A stretch of 33,866 nucleotides of DNA from CAZLWF01 sp031972835 (lineage in GTDB: Bacteria; Patescibacteriota; Minisyncoccia; Phycocordibacterales; UBA9973). Made by a program: the position numbers and the translations under genes. Positions 21,736 through 29,013 of this stretch are shown here, piece after piece. Under the pieces are notes generated by a model. It worked only from the letters and a program-made list of their open reading frames with translations, had not been told where the DNA came from and ran no database searches. Location: the NCBI GenBank assembly GCA_031972835.1, contig DALYDX010000009.1, forward strand, positions 1 through 33,866. Reading direction: 5' to 3'. Each line of letters starts with the position of its first letter. The first letter of the stretch is position 1.

Positions 21736-21764
21736 TTTACTCTATAGAAAAGCGCGTATATAAT
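21736..21764 (+). promoter_or_regulatory. Promoter of bcp with start at the initiation codon
   Basis: TTTACT (21736-21741), 17-nt spacer, TATAAT (21759-21764), then 6 nt to ATG 21771. The expected transcription start coincides with the start codon, a textbook leaderless arrangement. Confidence 0.7.
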
Positions 21765-21770
21765 TTATTT

Positions 21771-22211
21771 ATGTTAGAAAAAAACACACTTGCACCAGAT
21801 TTTTCACTACCTGATGAAAATGGAGAGCATCACTCTCTGTCTGAATATGAGGGCTCTTGGGTTCTACTTTATTTCTATCCAAAAGACAATACACCTGGAT
21901 GTACAAAAGAAGCATGTGCTATTCGTGATCACGCACTAGAGTACGAAGAGAACAATCTTGCTGTTGTAGGTATTTCACGCGACGGAAGTGAGAGTCATCA
22001 AGATTTTATATCAAAATATAAATTGCCTTTTACACTACTCTCAGATGAAAGTGGTAAGGTAATAAAAATATACGGCGCAGACAACGGTGATAAAACAAAA
22101 CGCATATCATACCTGATTGACCCAGAGGGAATGATCGAGAAAGTCTATCCACATGTCGACCCAGAAACACACGCAAGTGAAGTACTCAAAGACATAGAAA
22201 TATTACGTTAA
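21771..22211 (+). CDS. bcp: Thiol peroxidase, PrxQ/BCP family
   Basis: A 146-residue peroxiredoxin reducing hydroperoxides with thiol equivalents. LYFYPKDNTPGCTKEACAIRD holds the peroxidatic Cys44 (TPGCT) and resolving Cys49 five residues later, the atypical 2-Cys PrxQ pattern. The rest (VVGISRDGSESHQDFISKYKLPFTLLSDE, SYLIDPEGMIEKVY) is standard and the length is typical. The reducing partner is not in the window. Monocistronic, apparently leaderless. Confidence 0.95.
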   Translation: MLEKNTLAPDFSLPDENGEHHSLSEYEGSWVLLYFYPKDNTPGCTKEACAIRDHALEYEENNLAVVGISRDGSESHQDFISKYKLPFTLLSDESGKVIKIYGADNGDKTKRISYLIDPEGMIEKVYPHVDPETHASEVLKDIEILR

Positions 22212-22229
22212 TTAAAAATTTAATTCTAA

Positions 22230-23795
22230 TTACGCCTTAATATTTATATCCATAGCATCAGAAAGCTGAGTGAGAAATTCTTCTACAAAATCACTCTTTT
22301 TTACTTTTTGAAATAAAATCAAATCGAGCACAATTTCATAATGTTCAGCCAAAATATTCTTTAGCACAACATATTCTTCTCTGATCGGGTCTTTAACTCT
22401 TTGCTCTAAATCAATAGAGCCCTCAATCATGAATTTCAACTCTCTTCTTGTTTGATTGTCGTTATAATTCTTGTATATATTTTTTAAATTTTCAAGTACA
22501 TTTTCAGGTATTGGGACATTTTTTTCAAAATATGATTTTGCTTTGTTTAGAGTTTCGTTATCTTTGAGTGATTCTTCAAATATTTCAAATATTTTTTTAT
22601 GTGGCATTCTGCCTTCTTTCCCATCTTCTGTATCTATCGACAACCCTGACTCACCAAAGGCATATTTTCGCACCTTGTCTTCTGCAGAACCCAAATCATA
22701 TACATCTGGATATTTTTCATGTAAGTCCGCAAATTCTATAGAGTCAGTATATATTTGTGGGTTAACAAGTCTAAAAAATCCAAAAGAATAAGCTTTGAGC
22801 ATGTATTCCTTGTAATCCTCTGCTAGCTTGGAGTCTTTTATTTTTTTAGCACTATCCTCAACAAGTCTGGTGTATTTATCAAAATGAGCTCGGAGAAAGC
22901 GCATAACTGCCGGTCTGTCTTTTACAATTTCTTGAAAAATATCCTGATGCAAATTCAAAGACCAAAGTTCCCCAGCAAAAGCCGTATTGAATTCTTGACC
23001 ATCACCAATATTTTTTGCTTCTTTACCAAATGATCGATTTAAATCTACAGCTTCTTTTCTATTTGAGCGTATCAACAATTCTGTATCGTCTGTTCGTGTA
23101 GGCAGAAAAGTAGCGTGTGATACTAAGTCATGATTGAACCAGACTAGAATTTCGTTTAATTTTTTAGAAATCTCCTCACCTTCTTCTGAATTTTTTAAAA
23201 TCCTTACTACATCCTTCTCAAGACCAAAAACTCCATTCATAAATCTGTAATCATCGGATTGTGTGTTGAATTCTAGAAACCCAAATTTTATATTCCAACC
23301 ACGATCTTTATTTATTTCTATAGGGTCAAAGAAAATAGACTTTGCTACATCATCATAGTCTATATATGTACGCTTATCCTCTCGATCGCTTCCATCTTTA
23401 TTTTTTTCTATTTGCTCATTTTCAATTCTAATCAAGGTCGTAGTCGGCGAAAAAATCATCTTTCTATCGTGATCTTCTGGTTTTGCAACGGGGTATTCTA
23501 TACTAGCTTTATCTTTGTAAAATCTAGATATCGGAACCCCTGTAATTTTTGTAAACGGATCTTTGTCCGAAATTTCTCCAGATTTTATTTTTAAAACATC
23601 ACTTACAAACTTATAGTACAAATTTATCTCTATATCACGGACTTCATTGGAACTTAATTTTTGAAATTCTAAAGATGCATCGAGAAGCTTCTTCTCTATG
23701 GTAGCCACACTATCAAAAAGTAAATTCAAATCATTCACCTTTAGTGAATCTGTTTTCTTCTCTATTTTGCTCAGGCTTTTTTCAGAATCAAACAT
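22230..23795 (-). CDS. Hypothetical protein, 521 aa
   Basis: A large, soluble, Lys/Glu/Asp-rich protein with no membrane span, signal peptide or P-loop. The N-terminal ~85 residues are helical and coiled-coil-like (SEKSLSKIEKKTDSLKVNDL...). A middle region has SPTTTLIRIENEQIEKN, WNIKFGFLEFNTQSDDYRF, and a notable VWFNHDLVSHATFLPTRTDD, where His and Asp residues could form an active or metal site. The C-terminal part is helical again. I recognise no family; size and composition resemble the large unannotated proteins frequent in patescibacterial genomes. It is a single-gene unit convergent with bcp; only a weak AT-rich stem separates the two stops. Confidence 0.65.
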   Translation of the reverse strand: MFDSEKSLSKIEKKTDSLKVNDLNLLFDSVATIEKKLLDASLEFQKLSSNEVRDIEINLYYKFVSDVLKIKSGEISDKDPFTKITGVPISRFYKDKASIEYPVAKPEDHDRKMIFSPTTTLIRIENEQIEKNKDGSDREDKRTYIDYDDVAKSIFFDPIEINKDRGWNIKFGFLEFNTQSDDYRFMNGVFGLEKDVVRILKNSEEGEEISKKLNEILVWFNHDLVSHATFLPTRTDDTELLIRSNRKEAVDLNRSFGKEAKNIGDGQEFNTAFAGELWSLNLHQDIFQEIVKDRPAVMRFLRAHFDKYTRLVEDSAKKIKDSKLAEDYKEYMLKAYSFGFFRLVNPQIYTDSIEFADLHEKYPDVYDLGSAEDKVRKYAFGESGLSIDTEDGKEGRMPHKKIFEIFEESLKDNETLNKAKSYFEKNVPIPENVLENLKNIYKNYNDNQTRRELKFMIEGSIDLEQRVKDPIREEYVVLKNILAEHYEIVLDLILFQKVKKSDFVEEFLTQLSDAMDINIKA

Positions 23796-23854
23796 TGTAT
23801 ATGAATTATACGATATTTTGTAAAAAAATAACTCTATGTTAAAGTCACAACATT

Positions 23855-23980
23855 ATGGAAAGAATCTGGAAAATAATAATGCTTTTCGGGCTAGCGATCA
23901 TATATCTACCCTCTTTTCTAGTTGTAACTCATCTGACTGATACATGGTCAGACTTATTGGAAGATAGTTTGGGTCTCTAG
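23855..23980 (+). CDS. Tiny one-TM protein, 41 aa
   Basis: From ATG 23855 the frame encodes 41 residues: MERIWKIIMLFGLAIIYLPS, then FLVVTHLTDTWSDLLEDSLGL. It has a basic N-terminus, one membrane span and an acidic tail. A possible promoter (TTGTAA-N16-TAAAGT) ends about 12 nt before the start. Its stop overlaps the stop of the convergent 53-residue gene by 4 nt. No family; the call rests on composition and the promoter. Confidence 0.45.
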   Translation: MERIWKIIMLFGLAIIYLPSFLVVTHLTDTWSDLLEDSLGL

Positions 23981-24138
23981 ATTTCCGCTTCAAAACTAGA
24001 GTATAGTGCGTCCCTGTCTTTATAGTAACTATCTGCAGTACTTATAATCTTACGCTGTGTAAAATCAATTATAAAAGCAATAATAAGCGCGTTTATAATA
24101 AGCAGAACGTATAATATAGGTGATTTAAATTTAGGCAT
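23977..24138 (-). CDS. Tiny one-TM protein, 53 aa
   Basis: The 53-residue frame starts immediately after the upstream stop (TAAATG), so it is probably translated by coupling. It encodes MPKFKSPILYVLLIINALII, AFIIDFTQRKI..., a membrane span at about 7-25 followed by a polar tail ending DALYSSFEAEI. Last gene of the unit that begins at 26142. No family recognised. Confidence 0.55.
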   Translation of the reverse strand: MPKFKSPILYVLLIINALIIAFIIDFTQRKIISTADSYYKDRDALYSSFEAEI

Positions 24139-25206
24139 TTATAAATCGCCAATACTGGATTTACTGTTAAAAATTTCATAAATCTCATCCTCAGGAACTA
24201 AGTCTTTTAAAACTCCGGATAAAATATTCCTTTTTGTTTCATCGTCCCACAACATCTCAGGTCCTCCGGGTGTCTTTTTTTCTTGCCAAGCTTTATACAT
24301 CTTAGATATTTTATCGAGTGGCATAACAACGAGCATTATATCGTCTATACCGCGTTCATGTTTCCGTTTTGAACCGTGAGTTAAATTTCTTTTAGCATAC
24401 TTAAGTTGTTTCTTTTTGTGCTCTTCCTTGTCCTTATTGAGTGTAAATTGAATACCAATAACTTTTTCATCTTCCGTTACACCAACAGCACGATTGTAAT
24501 TTTTACGGCGTATTATAAAATCTATCTTTTGCTCGACATCTTGATATACATCTGCTTCTTCTATTTCAAAATCTACACCCTCCAGTGAGATTTTGGTTAG
24601 GAGACCTTTTATCATTCTCTCTGCCAAAAAACCATCGAGCCGGTCTTTTATATTTTTATTTTCGTATAAATCCTTGTAAGCCAACTTCTTAAATGAATCA
24701 GTATGACTACTATCTATCTCATCAAGAATAATTTGCTCATCTAGTTTTTTAGAAACCTGTCTCTTTGTCTCCGTTAAAATATATTCTTTTTTGAGAATTT
24801 TCGGAACAGTATCATCAAAATTATATGACAATCCCCATTCACCATCGGTCAATATCTCTGAACGAGAGATTGGAGATTTTAGACCATTTTCATCTAAAAA
24901 ATAAAATTGGTCAAAATTCTCATCATACGTAACAGTTCTCTCAAAACTAAATTTCTCTAAATCTTTGCCTGCGTCTAGTTTACGAAACTGTTTATGCATC
25001 TTTTGGATAGCATTTTGTTTTATTTTTTGTATATTGAAAATTTTATCTTGAGTGTCGGGTGTGTTCTTGCGGATGACCGCTGCCTCTTCTGTAATTTTAT
25101 TAGTGACTTCTTGGTGTTTTGCACGACCGTCCCTAGAAAGCATAGTGGCCGCATCTTTAGCGTGCTCATTATATTGATGTAGTATTTTATTGAAATCCTC
25201 TCGCAT
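24139..25206 (-). CDS. Hypothetical protein, possible PD-(D/E)XK-like fold, 355 aa
   Basis: The N-terminal half is charged and helical. Residues about 195-265 look like a restriction-endonuclease-type core: FLAERMIKGLL (Glu), then DVEQKIDFIIRR (Asp in a strand) and KVIGIQFTLNKDKEE (strand with Gln-x-Thr, where nucleases have Glu/Gln-x-Lys), followed by a basic helix KKKQLKYAKRNLTHGSKRKHERG. The spacing fits but the catalytic Lys is missing, so nuclease activity is doubtful. The gene lies 3 nt after one tiny membrane-protein gene and abuts another. A role at the membrane or with the M23-like protein is possible. Low confidence in the fold. Confidence 0.6.
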   Translation of the reverse strand: MREDFNKILHQYNEHAKDAATMLSRDGRAKHQEVTNKITEEAAVIRKNTPDTQDKIFNIQKIKQNAIQKMHKQFRKLDAGKDLEKFSFERTVTYDENFDQFYFLDENGLKSPISRSEILTDGEWGLSYNFDDTVPKILKKEYILTETKRQVSKKLDEQIILDEIDSSHTDSFKKLAYKDLYENKNIKDRLDGFLAERMIKGLLTKISLEGVDFEIEEADVYQDVEQKIDFIIRRKNYNRAVGVTEDEKVIGIQFTLNKDKEEHKKKQLKYAKRNLTHGSKRKHERGIDDIMLVVMPLDKISKMYKAWQEKKTPGGPEMLWDDETKRNILSGVLKDLVPEDEIYEIFNSKSSIGDL

Positions 25207-25209
25207 AAT

Positions 25210-25380
25210 TTATCCAATTATTCCCAAGGTAAGAGCGAGTGTAAAAGCTATACCTAAAATACCTAAAACCGGATGGATGCGATATAGAAGTATTGAAGCT
25301 ACTACAAGAATCAGGAATTTTATGTATCCCACAGCTTGTATCGCGTTTGCAATAGGTTCTAAAAATGCTGGTATGTTCAT
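25210..25380 (-). CDS. Small two-TM protein, 56 aa
   Basis: ATG 25380 to TAA 25210 encodes 56 residues, mostly hydrophobic: FLEPIANAIQAVGYIKFLIL, VVASILLYRIHPVLGILGIA, FTLALTLGIIG. Two spans separated by a short YRIHP turn. The stop is 3 nt before the next start and the gene begins 12 nt after the M23-like stop, so it is embedded in that operon. The size and spacing recall a holin or small membrane accessory; this is only an analogy. Confidence 0.6.
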   Translation of the reverse strand: MNIPAFLEPIANAIQAVGYIKFLILVVASILLYRIHPVLGILGIAFTLALTLGIIG

Positions 25381-25392
25381 ATGAAAATTATA

Positions 25393-26142
25393 TCACAATC
25401 CTTTATTGTCATCCCATATTTTTTGCCAGTCTATCAGATTGTCTTGGTGCTGTTTACAAAAAATCTGAAATTCATCCAAACTAGCTATGCTAGCAGTTTT
25501 ATTTTCACTATTGTCCAATTTAAAAATTCTAGCTCCGTCGAGTACGATTATCTTGTCTTTATATCTCAATTCTATCTGGAGATGCAATCTTGGTACCATA
25601 CCCCGGACATCACCACTTGTTCCAACAGAGCCTATTGAACGTCTTGTTTTAATAGGAATGTTTGGATACGTATGAAAACTCATTTCTCGAAGCATCTTTT
25701 GGTATTTTGTAAATTTCAGACTGTATTTATCTAAGTGCATATATATACTCCAGAGCGAATACCCATCGTCAGTTTTTATTTCTGGATGTGATAAGAGTAC
25801 GTATTTACCGTTTGTTCTACTAAAACCAGAGTACTCAAAAATACCTGGCAATATTGGATACACGAGGGTTTTATGGAGAGCGAGTATATCTACACCAATA
25901 TGAAAATAGTGAGGGGTATGGATTATGGGATGAAATCTAAATCCAAATTTTCCAAAATATTCATCAATCTCTTGAATCTTACCCTTTATCGGAAATTTTA
26001 GTCCTACGATTTTGTTGAAACGACTGTAGAAATCATCCCAAAACTCATCGTAATTCAAATCTGGAATAAAATGCGTAACTTTATACTGGTAACTTCCAGG
26101 ACGAGGCACTACTTTATCATCGATAGGCGGCAAGACTTGCAT
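25393..26142 (-). CDS. M23/LytM-like peptidase-fold protein, probably degenerate
   Basis: The frame extends to a GTG at 26184, but a TATACT box (26154-26149) sits just before ATG 26148 and 6 nt before ATG 26142, so I choose 26142 (249 residues). The M23 core is visible: FGFRFHPIIHTPHYFHIGVDI with the zinc ligands His81 and Asp85 (HxGxD variant), then YVLLSHPE, LWSIYMHLDKY, IGSVGTSGDVRG and PRLHLQIELR. In active LytM-type enzymes the last motif is P-H-L-H; here it is P-R-L-H, so the catalytic His is Arg185. The fold is likely kept for binding or regulation, as in EnvC-like proteins, rather than cutting peptidoglycan. No signal peptide is seen with this start. Confidence 0.7.
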   Translation of the reverse strand: MQVLPPIDDKVVPRPGSYQYKVTHFIPDLNYDEFWDDFYSRFNKIVGLKFPIKGKIQEIDEYFGKFGFRFHPIIHTPHYFHIGVDILALHKTLVYPILPGIFEYSGFSRTNGKYVLLSHPEIKTDDGYSLWSIYMHLDKYSLKFTKYQKMLREMSFHTYPNIPIKTRRSIGSVGTSGDVRGMVPRLHLQIELRYKDKIIVLDGARIFKLDNSENKTASIASLDEFQIFCKQHQDNLIDWQKIWDDNKGL

Positions 26143-26216
26143 GAGCATAGTATACCCTATGAAATGGGAATATTGATATTTCACATAAATAGCTCAAAAA
26201 TCCTAAAATATACAGA

Positions 26217-26885
26217 CTATTTATCGAAACTTATCTGTCCATCAGAGAGTTTGAATATCCTATCCGCGAGCGCAGCGTATTCAGGCTCATGAGTAACCAT
26301 GATTATAGTTTGACCTTCTTTGTGCAGATCTAAAAAACATTTTAGTACAGTAGCTGAAGTTTCTGTATCTAAGTTCGCAGTAGGTTCGTCGGCAAATATT
26401 ATTTTAGGATCATGACTTATAGCGCGTGCAATAGCTACTCTTTGCTGTTCTCCGCCTGAGAGCTGGCTCGGCAAATTGTGTATGCGTGCACCAAGTCCAA
26501 CACGCTCAAGTGCGACTTTAGCCTTTTCGTTTGCGAGCGCAGGTACAATACCTTGCATCAAAAGTGGTAGTGCAACATTTTCTATCGCTGAGAGAGATGG
26601 CAATATCGCATAATCCTGAAATACATAACCCAAGTAGTATAGTCTAAATCGAGTTCTATCATCACTAGAAAGTTCATTCACATCGACACCATCAATCACA
26701 ACCTTCCCTTCTGATGGGTGATCTAGCAATCCAAGCTGGTAGAGTAGTGTACTTTTACCAGACCCAGATCTACCAGTGACTGCTATAAACTCACCCTTTT
26801 TTACAGAAAAAGAAACGTTATTCAAGGCGATAGTCTGACTACCACCACTCTCAAATTTTTTAAATAAATTTATTGCTTCAATCAT
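26217..26885 (-). CDS. ABC transporter ATP-binding protein (MacB/LolD type)
   Basis: Starting at ATG 26885, 1 nt past the permease stop with GGAAG upstream, the 222-residue ATPase has Walker A GRSGSGKST, Q-loop YVFQDYAILPSLSAIENVALPL, signature LSGGEQQRVAIARA, Walker B KIIFADEPTANLD and H-loop MVTHEPE. The IALNNVSFSVKKGEF opening and the Q-loop text fit the MacB/LolD/FtsE-like group that powers mechanotransmission-type exporters. It pairs with the upstream permease. The substrate is unknown. Confidence 0.95.
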   Translation of the reverse strand: MIEAINLFKKFESGGSQTIALNNVSFSVKKGEFIAVTGRSGSGKSTLLYQLGLLDHPSEGKVVIDGVDVNELSSDDRTRFRLYYLGYVFQDYAILPSLSAIENVALPLLMQGIVPALANEKAKVALERVGLGARIHNLPSQLSGGEQQRVAIARAISHDPKIIFADEPTANLDTETSATVLKCFLDLHKEGQTIIMVTHEPEYAALADRIFKLSDGQISFDK

Positions 26886-26886
26886 A

Positions 26887-28164
26887 TTATCTTCCAAGTA
26901 TGGCACTTAAAGTATTTTGTCTAATAACAATACGCGCTGGGATAAAACCTGCAACTATCGTCGCGATAAAAAGTATGAATGCTCTGATTAAAGTTCCTGA
27001 TAGGGTTGCAACTAATATTCCATCACTAAAAGGGAAGTTTATTGGATGCGCTGCAATAAAAGGTTTTAAAAATCCAAATATAATCAACATTCCAAAACCA
27101 ACCCCAGCTATCGAATAAAAAAGAGACTGTATAACATACGAGAATAAAATTGCGGATTTTGTAATACCTATACCTTTTAATATTCCAATGTAACGTCTAC
27201 GTGTAATCGCATTTACGAAAATAACAATAAAAATAGTTATGGAGGCAACAGCAAGTCCGATTGAGCCTATAACATTTCCCAAAAGCGCAAAAGTTGCTTT
27301 GATATCTTTCAGGAATTTTGGTTGTGCTTCAACCCAAGTTTGCACACGAGCTGATTTGTCTACACCACTTGCAATAAGCGCAAGCTTTGCACTGTCAGCC
27401 ATAGCTGGATTCTCTAGCGAAACAACTATCTCATCTACGTTTAGATCTGTTCGCCCTATCAATTTACGAAGCTCGCTATCAATCATATAAACACGCGAAT
27501 CAACATCTCCCACTTTAGATAGGACTATTCCTTTCACTATAAATTCTCTCTGGTTTCCAGCAACAGTCAATCTGACCTTTGATCCAACTGTGGTTTCTTT
27601 TAGTGTTTGAAATCCCGGTGATTCAACTGGAGTATATTTATACAAAAGACTACTGCCGATAAGTATATAATTGCTGTCTCCAGGCTCTAAATAATCCCCC
27701 TCGACAATCAACCCAGATAGACCAGTTACTTTATCTTCTTGTAATGGATCTATACCAGCCACTAGCCCACTGGCATTACTAATAGTCTGATTTGGCTCAA
27801 GTGTCTTACGGTAATCTTCCTCTATCTTTCCACCCTCTGTATAACGAGCTGTGTGGGCAACATACCCAGGAATAGTTTCAACTATCTTTTCTATGTCTCT
27901 ACTTTGCTCTATGTAAGCCCTATCTAAAAATGGAGTGATTATGATATCTCCTGTGTAATGAGTTTTGTTTGCTTCTTCAGATCCTTGAATCAACCCGACT
28001 AAAATACCAGAAACGACATTCAAATTTAAAAAAGTGAGTGTCATAACAAACATAATCAGACCTGTAGTCCAAATATTGGCTTGTTTTATATCTCGAAGCG
28101 CCAAAAACATCCCCACTCGTAGTGATGTCTTTACACGTTCAAATTTTGTCTGATTCATTTCCAT
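26887..28164 (-). CDS. FtsX/MacB-type ABC permease
   Basis: The start is set at ATG 28164 (425 residues) because AGGAG precedes it by 5 nt. One N-terminal membrane span (about 35-58, TTGLIMFVMTLTFLNLNVVSG) is followed by a long extracytoplasmic MacB-like periplasmic core domain (about 60-285). Three C-terminal spans come next (LLGNVIGSIGLAVASITIFI, FSYVIQSLFYSIAGVGFGML, LIRAFILFIATIVAGFIPA). The motif RRYIGILKGIGITKSAILFSY matches the FtsX domain. Four spans in this pattern define the type VII ABC exporters, which push substrate outside the membrane rather than through it. It is directly followed by its ATPase gene. Confidence 0.9.
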   Translation of the reverse strand: MEMNQTKFERVKTSLRVGMFLALRDIKQANIWTTGLIMFVMTLTFLNLNVVSGILVGLIQGSEEANKTHYTGDIIITPFLDRAYIEQSRDIEKIVETIPGYVAHTARYTEGGKIEEDYRKTLEPNQTISNASGLVAGIDPLQEDKVTGLSGLIVEGDYLEPGDSNYILIGSSLLYKYTPVESPGFQTLKETTVGSKVRLTVAGNQREFIVKGIVLSKVGDVDSRVYMIDSELRKLIGRTDLNVDEIVVSLENPAMADSAKLALIASGVDKSARVQTWVEAQPKFLKDIKATFALLGNVIGSIGLAVASITIFIVIFVNAITRRRYIGILKGIGITKSAILFSYVIQSLFYSIAGVGFGMLIIFGFLKPFIAAHPINFPFSDGILVATLSGTLIRAFILFIATIVAGFIPARIVIRQNTLSAILGR

Positions 28165-28204
28165 TAATTCTCCTACTATACCAGAAATTTGCATCATACC
28201 TAAA

Positions 28205-28234
28205 ATAAAAACGGCGAAATATTCGCCGTTTTGA
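28205..28234 (-). terminator. Intrinsic terminator of the vWA gene
   Basis: AAAACGGCGAA-TATT-TCGCCGTTTT followed by TATTTTAGG on the - strand; it separates the signalling cassette from the ABC exporter operon. Confidence 0.8.
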
Positions 28235-28248
28235 AAAAAACTAAAGAA

Positions 28249-28920
28249 CTATCCACCAAAACCACCCATCGCAGTTTGACTGAAACTGGCGGCATTTTGG
28301 CTTGCACGCACCGCACTTTGTGAAAATAGCTGAAATGCTTTTCTAATTTCACTTTCAGTATTTCCAGGAGTCAGTATCCATTCGTCAGGTATTCCCATAT
28401 CACTAAATACTTTACGAAAATCTGTACTTCCATCATCGATTCCCATCGCGGCTACAATATGGTTTTCAGTTTTAAGTAAACTGTCTACCACTGATTTTAC
28501 ATTTTTTGCATTCTGTTTTTGTGAATGACAATCTGCTCCATCAGTTACAATCAGCGTAATACTTCGAACCGGTGTCCCTGAGAGAGTTTCAAACTCTTCT
28601 GCTTTTACAGCAAGTGTNNNNNNNNNNNNNNNNNNNNNNNNNNNNNNNNNNNNNNNNNNNNNNNNNNNNNNNNNNNNNNNNNNNNNNNNNNNNNNNNNNN
28701 NNNNNNNNNNNNNNNNNTCATCGATAAGCATCCCGATTAGAACAACTTCACTTGCGTCTACATCATCAATCGATATACCCATCGCATTTTGAAGCTCTGC
28801 GCCCATATCAGGAATATTGTTTATTGCATTTAAGGCCTCAGGAGAAAGATTCCCCGATAGTTCGGCCTGTTTCAACAACTCCTCTGGGGTCATTGAATTA
28901 ATACTATTTTTCGAGTTCAT
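28249..28920 (-). CDS. vWA-domain protein, interrupted by assembly gap
   Basis: The N-terminus (about 50 residues, TPEELLKQAELSGNLSPEAL...) is helical. EVVLIGMLID then begins a von Willebrand A domain, and the sequence is lost in 100 Ns at 28618-28717. After the gap come LAVKAEEFETLSGTPVRSI and TLIVTDGADCHSQKQNAK (the D-G-x-D/MIDAS-type strand), then VAAMGIDDGSTDFRKVFSDMGIP. The MIDAS motif DxSxS should follow MLID and lies in the gap, so metal binding cannot be checked. The gap size is a placeholder and the true protein is longer or shorter than shown. Grouped with kinase and PP2C genes, it resembles the TerY component. Confidence 0.8.
   Translation of the reverse strand: MNSKNSINSMTPEELLKQAELSGNLSPEALNAINNIPDMGAELQNAMGISIDDVDASEVVLIGMLIDXXXXXXXXXXXXXXXXXXXXXXXXXXXXXXXXXXTLAVKAEEFETLSGTPVRSITLIVTDGADCHSQKQNAKNVKSVVDSLLKTENHIVAAMGIDDGSTDFRKVFSDMGIPDEWILTPGNTESEIRKAFQLFSQSAVRASQNAASFSQTAMGGFGG
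28618..28717. other. Assembly gap of 100 N inside the vWA gene
   Basis: A run of exactly 100 Ns, the conventional placeholder. Unlike the first gap, its flanks are not duplicated, so real sequence is missing. Given where the vWA fold breaks off and resumes, more than 34 residues could be absent. Confidence 0.95.
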
Positions 28921-28969
28921 AAAACTTATTTATTTTTTTGAAATGAACAATTTTTTTACTTTTTTATGT

Positions 28970-29011
28970 AAGGAAGCACACGGCAATTTACAATGTGCTT
29001 CCATTTTTTTT
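28970..29011. terminator. Hairpin between nicotinamidase-like and vWA genes
   Basis: GGAAGCACA...TGTGCTTCC forms a 9-bp stem with a 13-nt loop. On the + strand it is followed by T8; on the - strand, the coding direction, only TTACAT follows. It may act as a partial terminator or RNA-processing site separating the vWA gene from the rest of the cassette. Confidence 0.55.
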
Positions 29012-29013
29012 GT

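Noticed and set aside
25190..25384. A 64-residue + strand ORF
   Set aside because: It overlaps the 56-residue membrane gene on the - strand, which has operon spacing and a clear two-span hydrophobic pattern.
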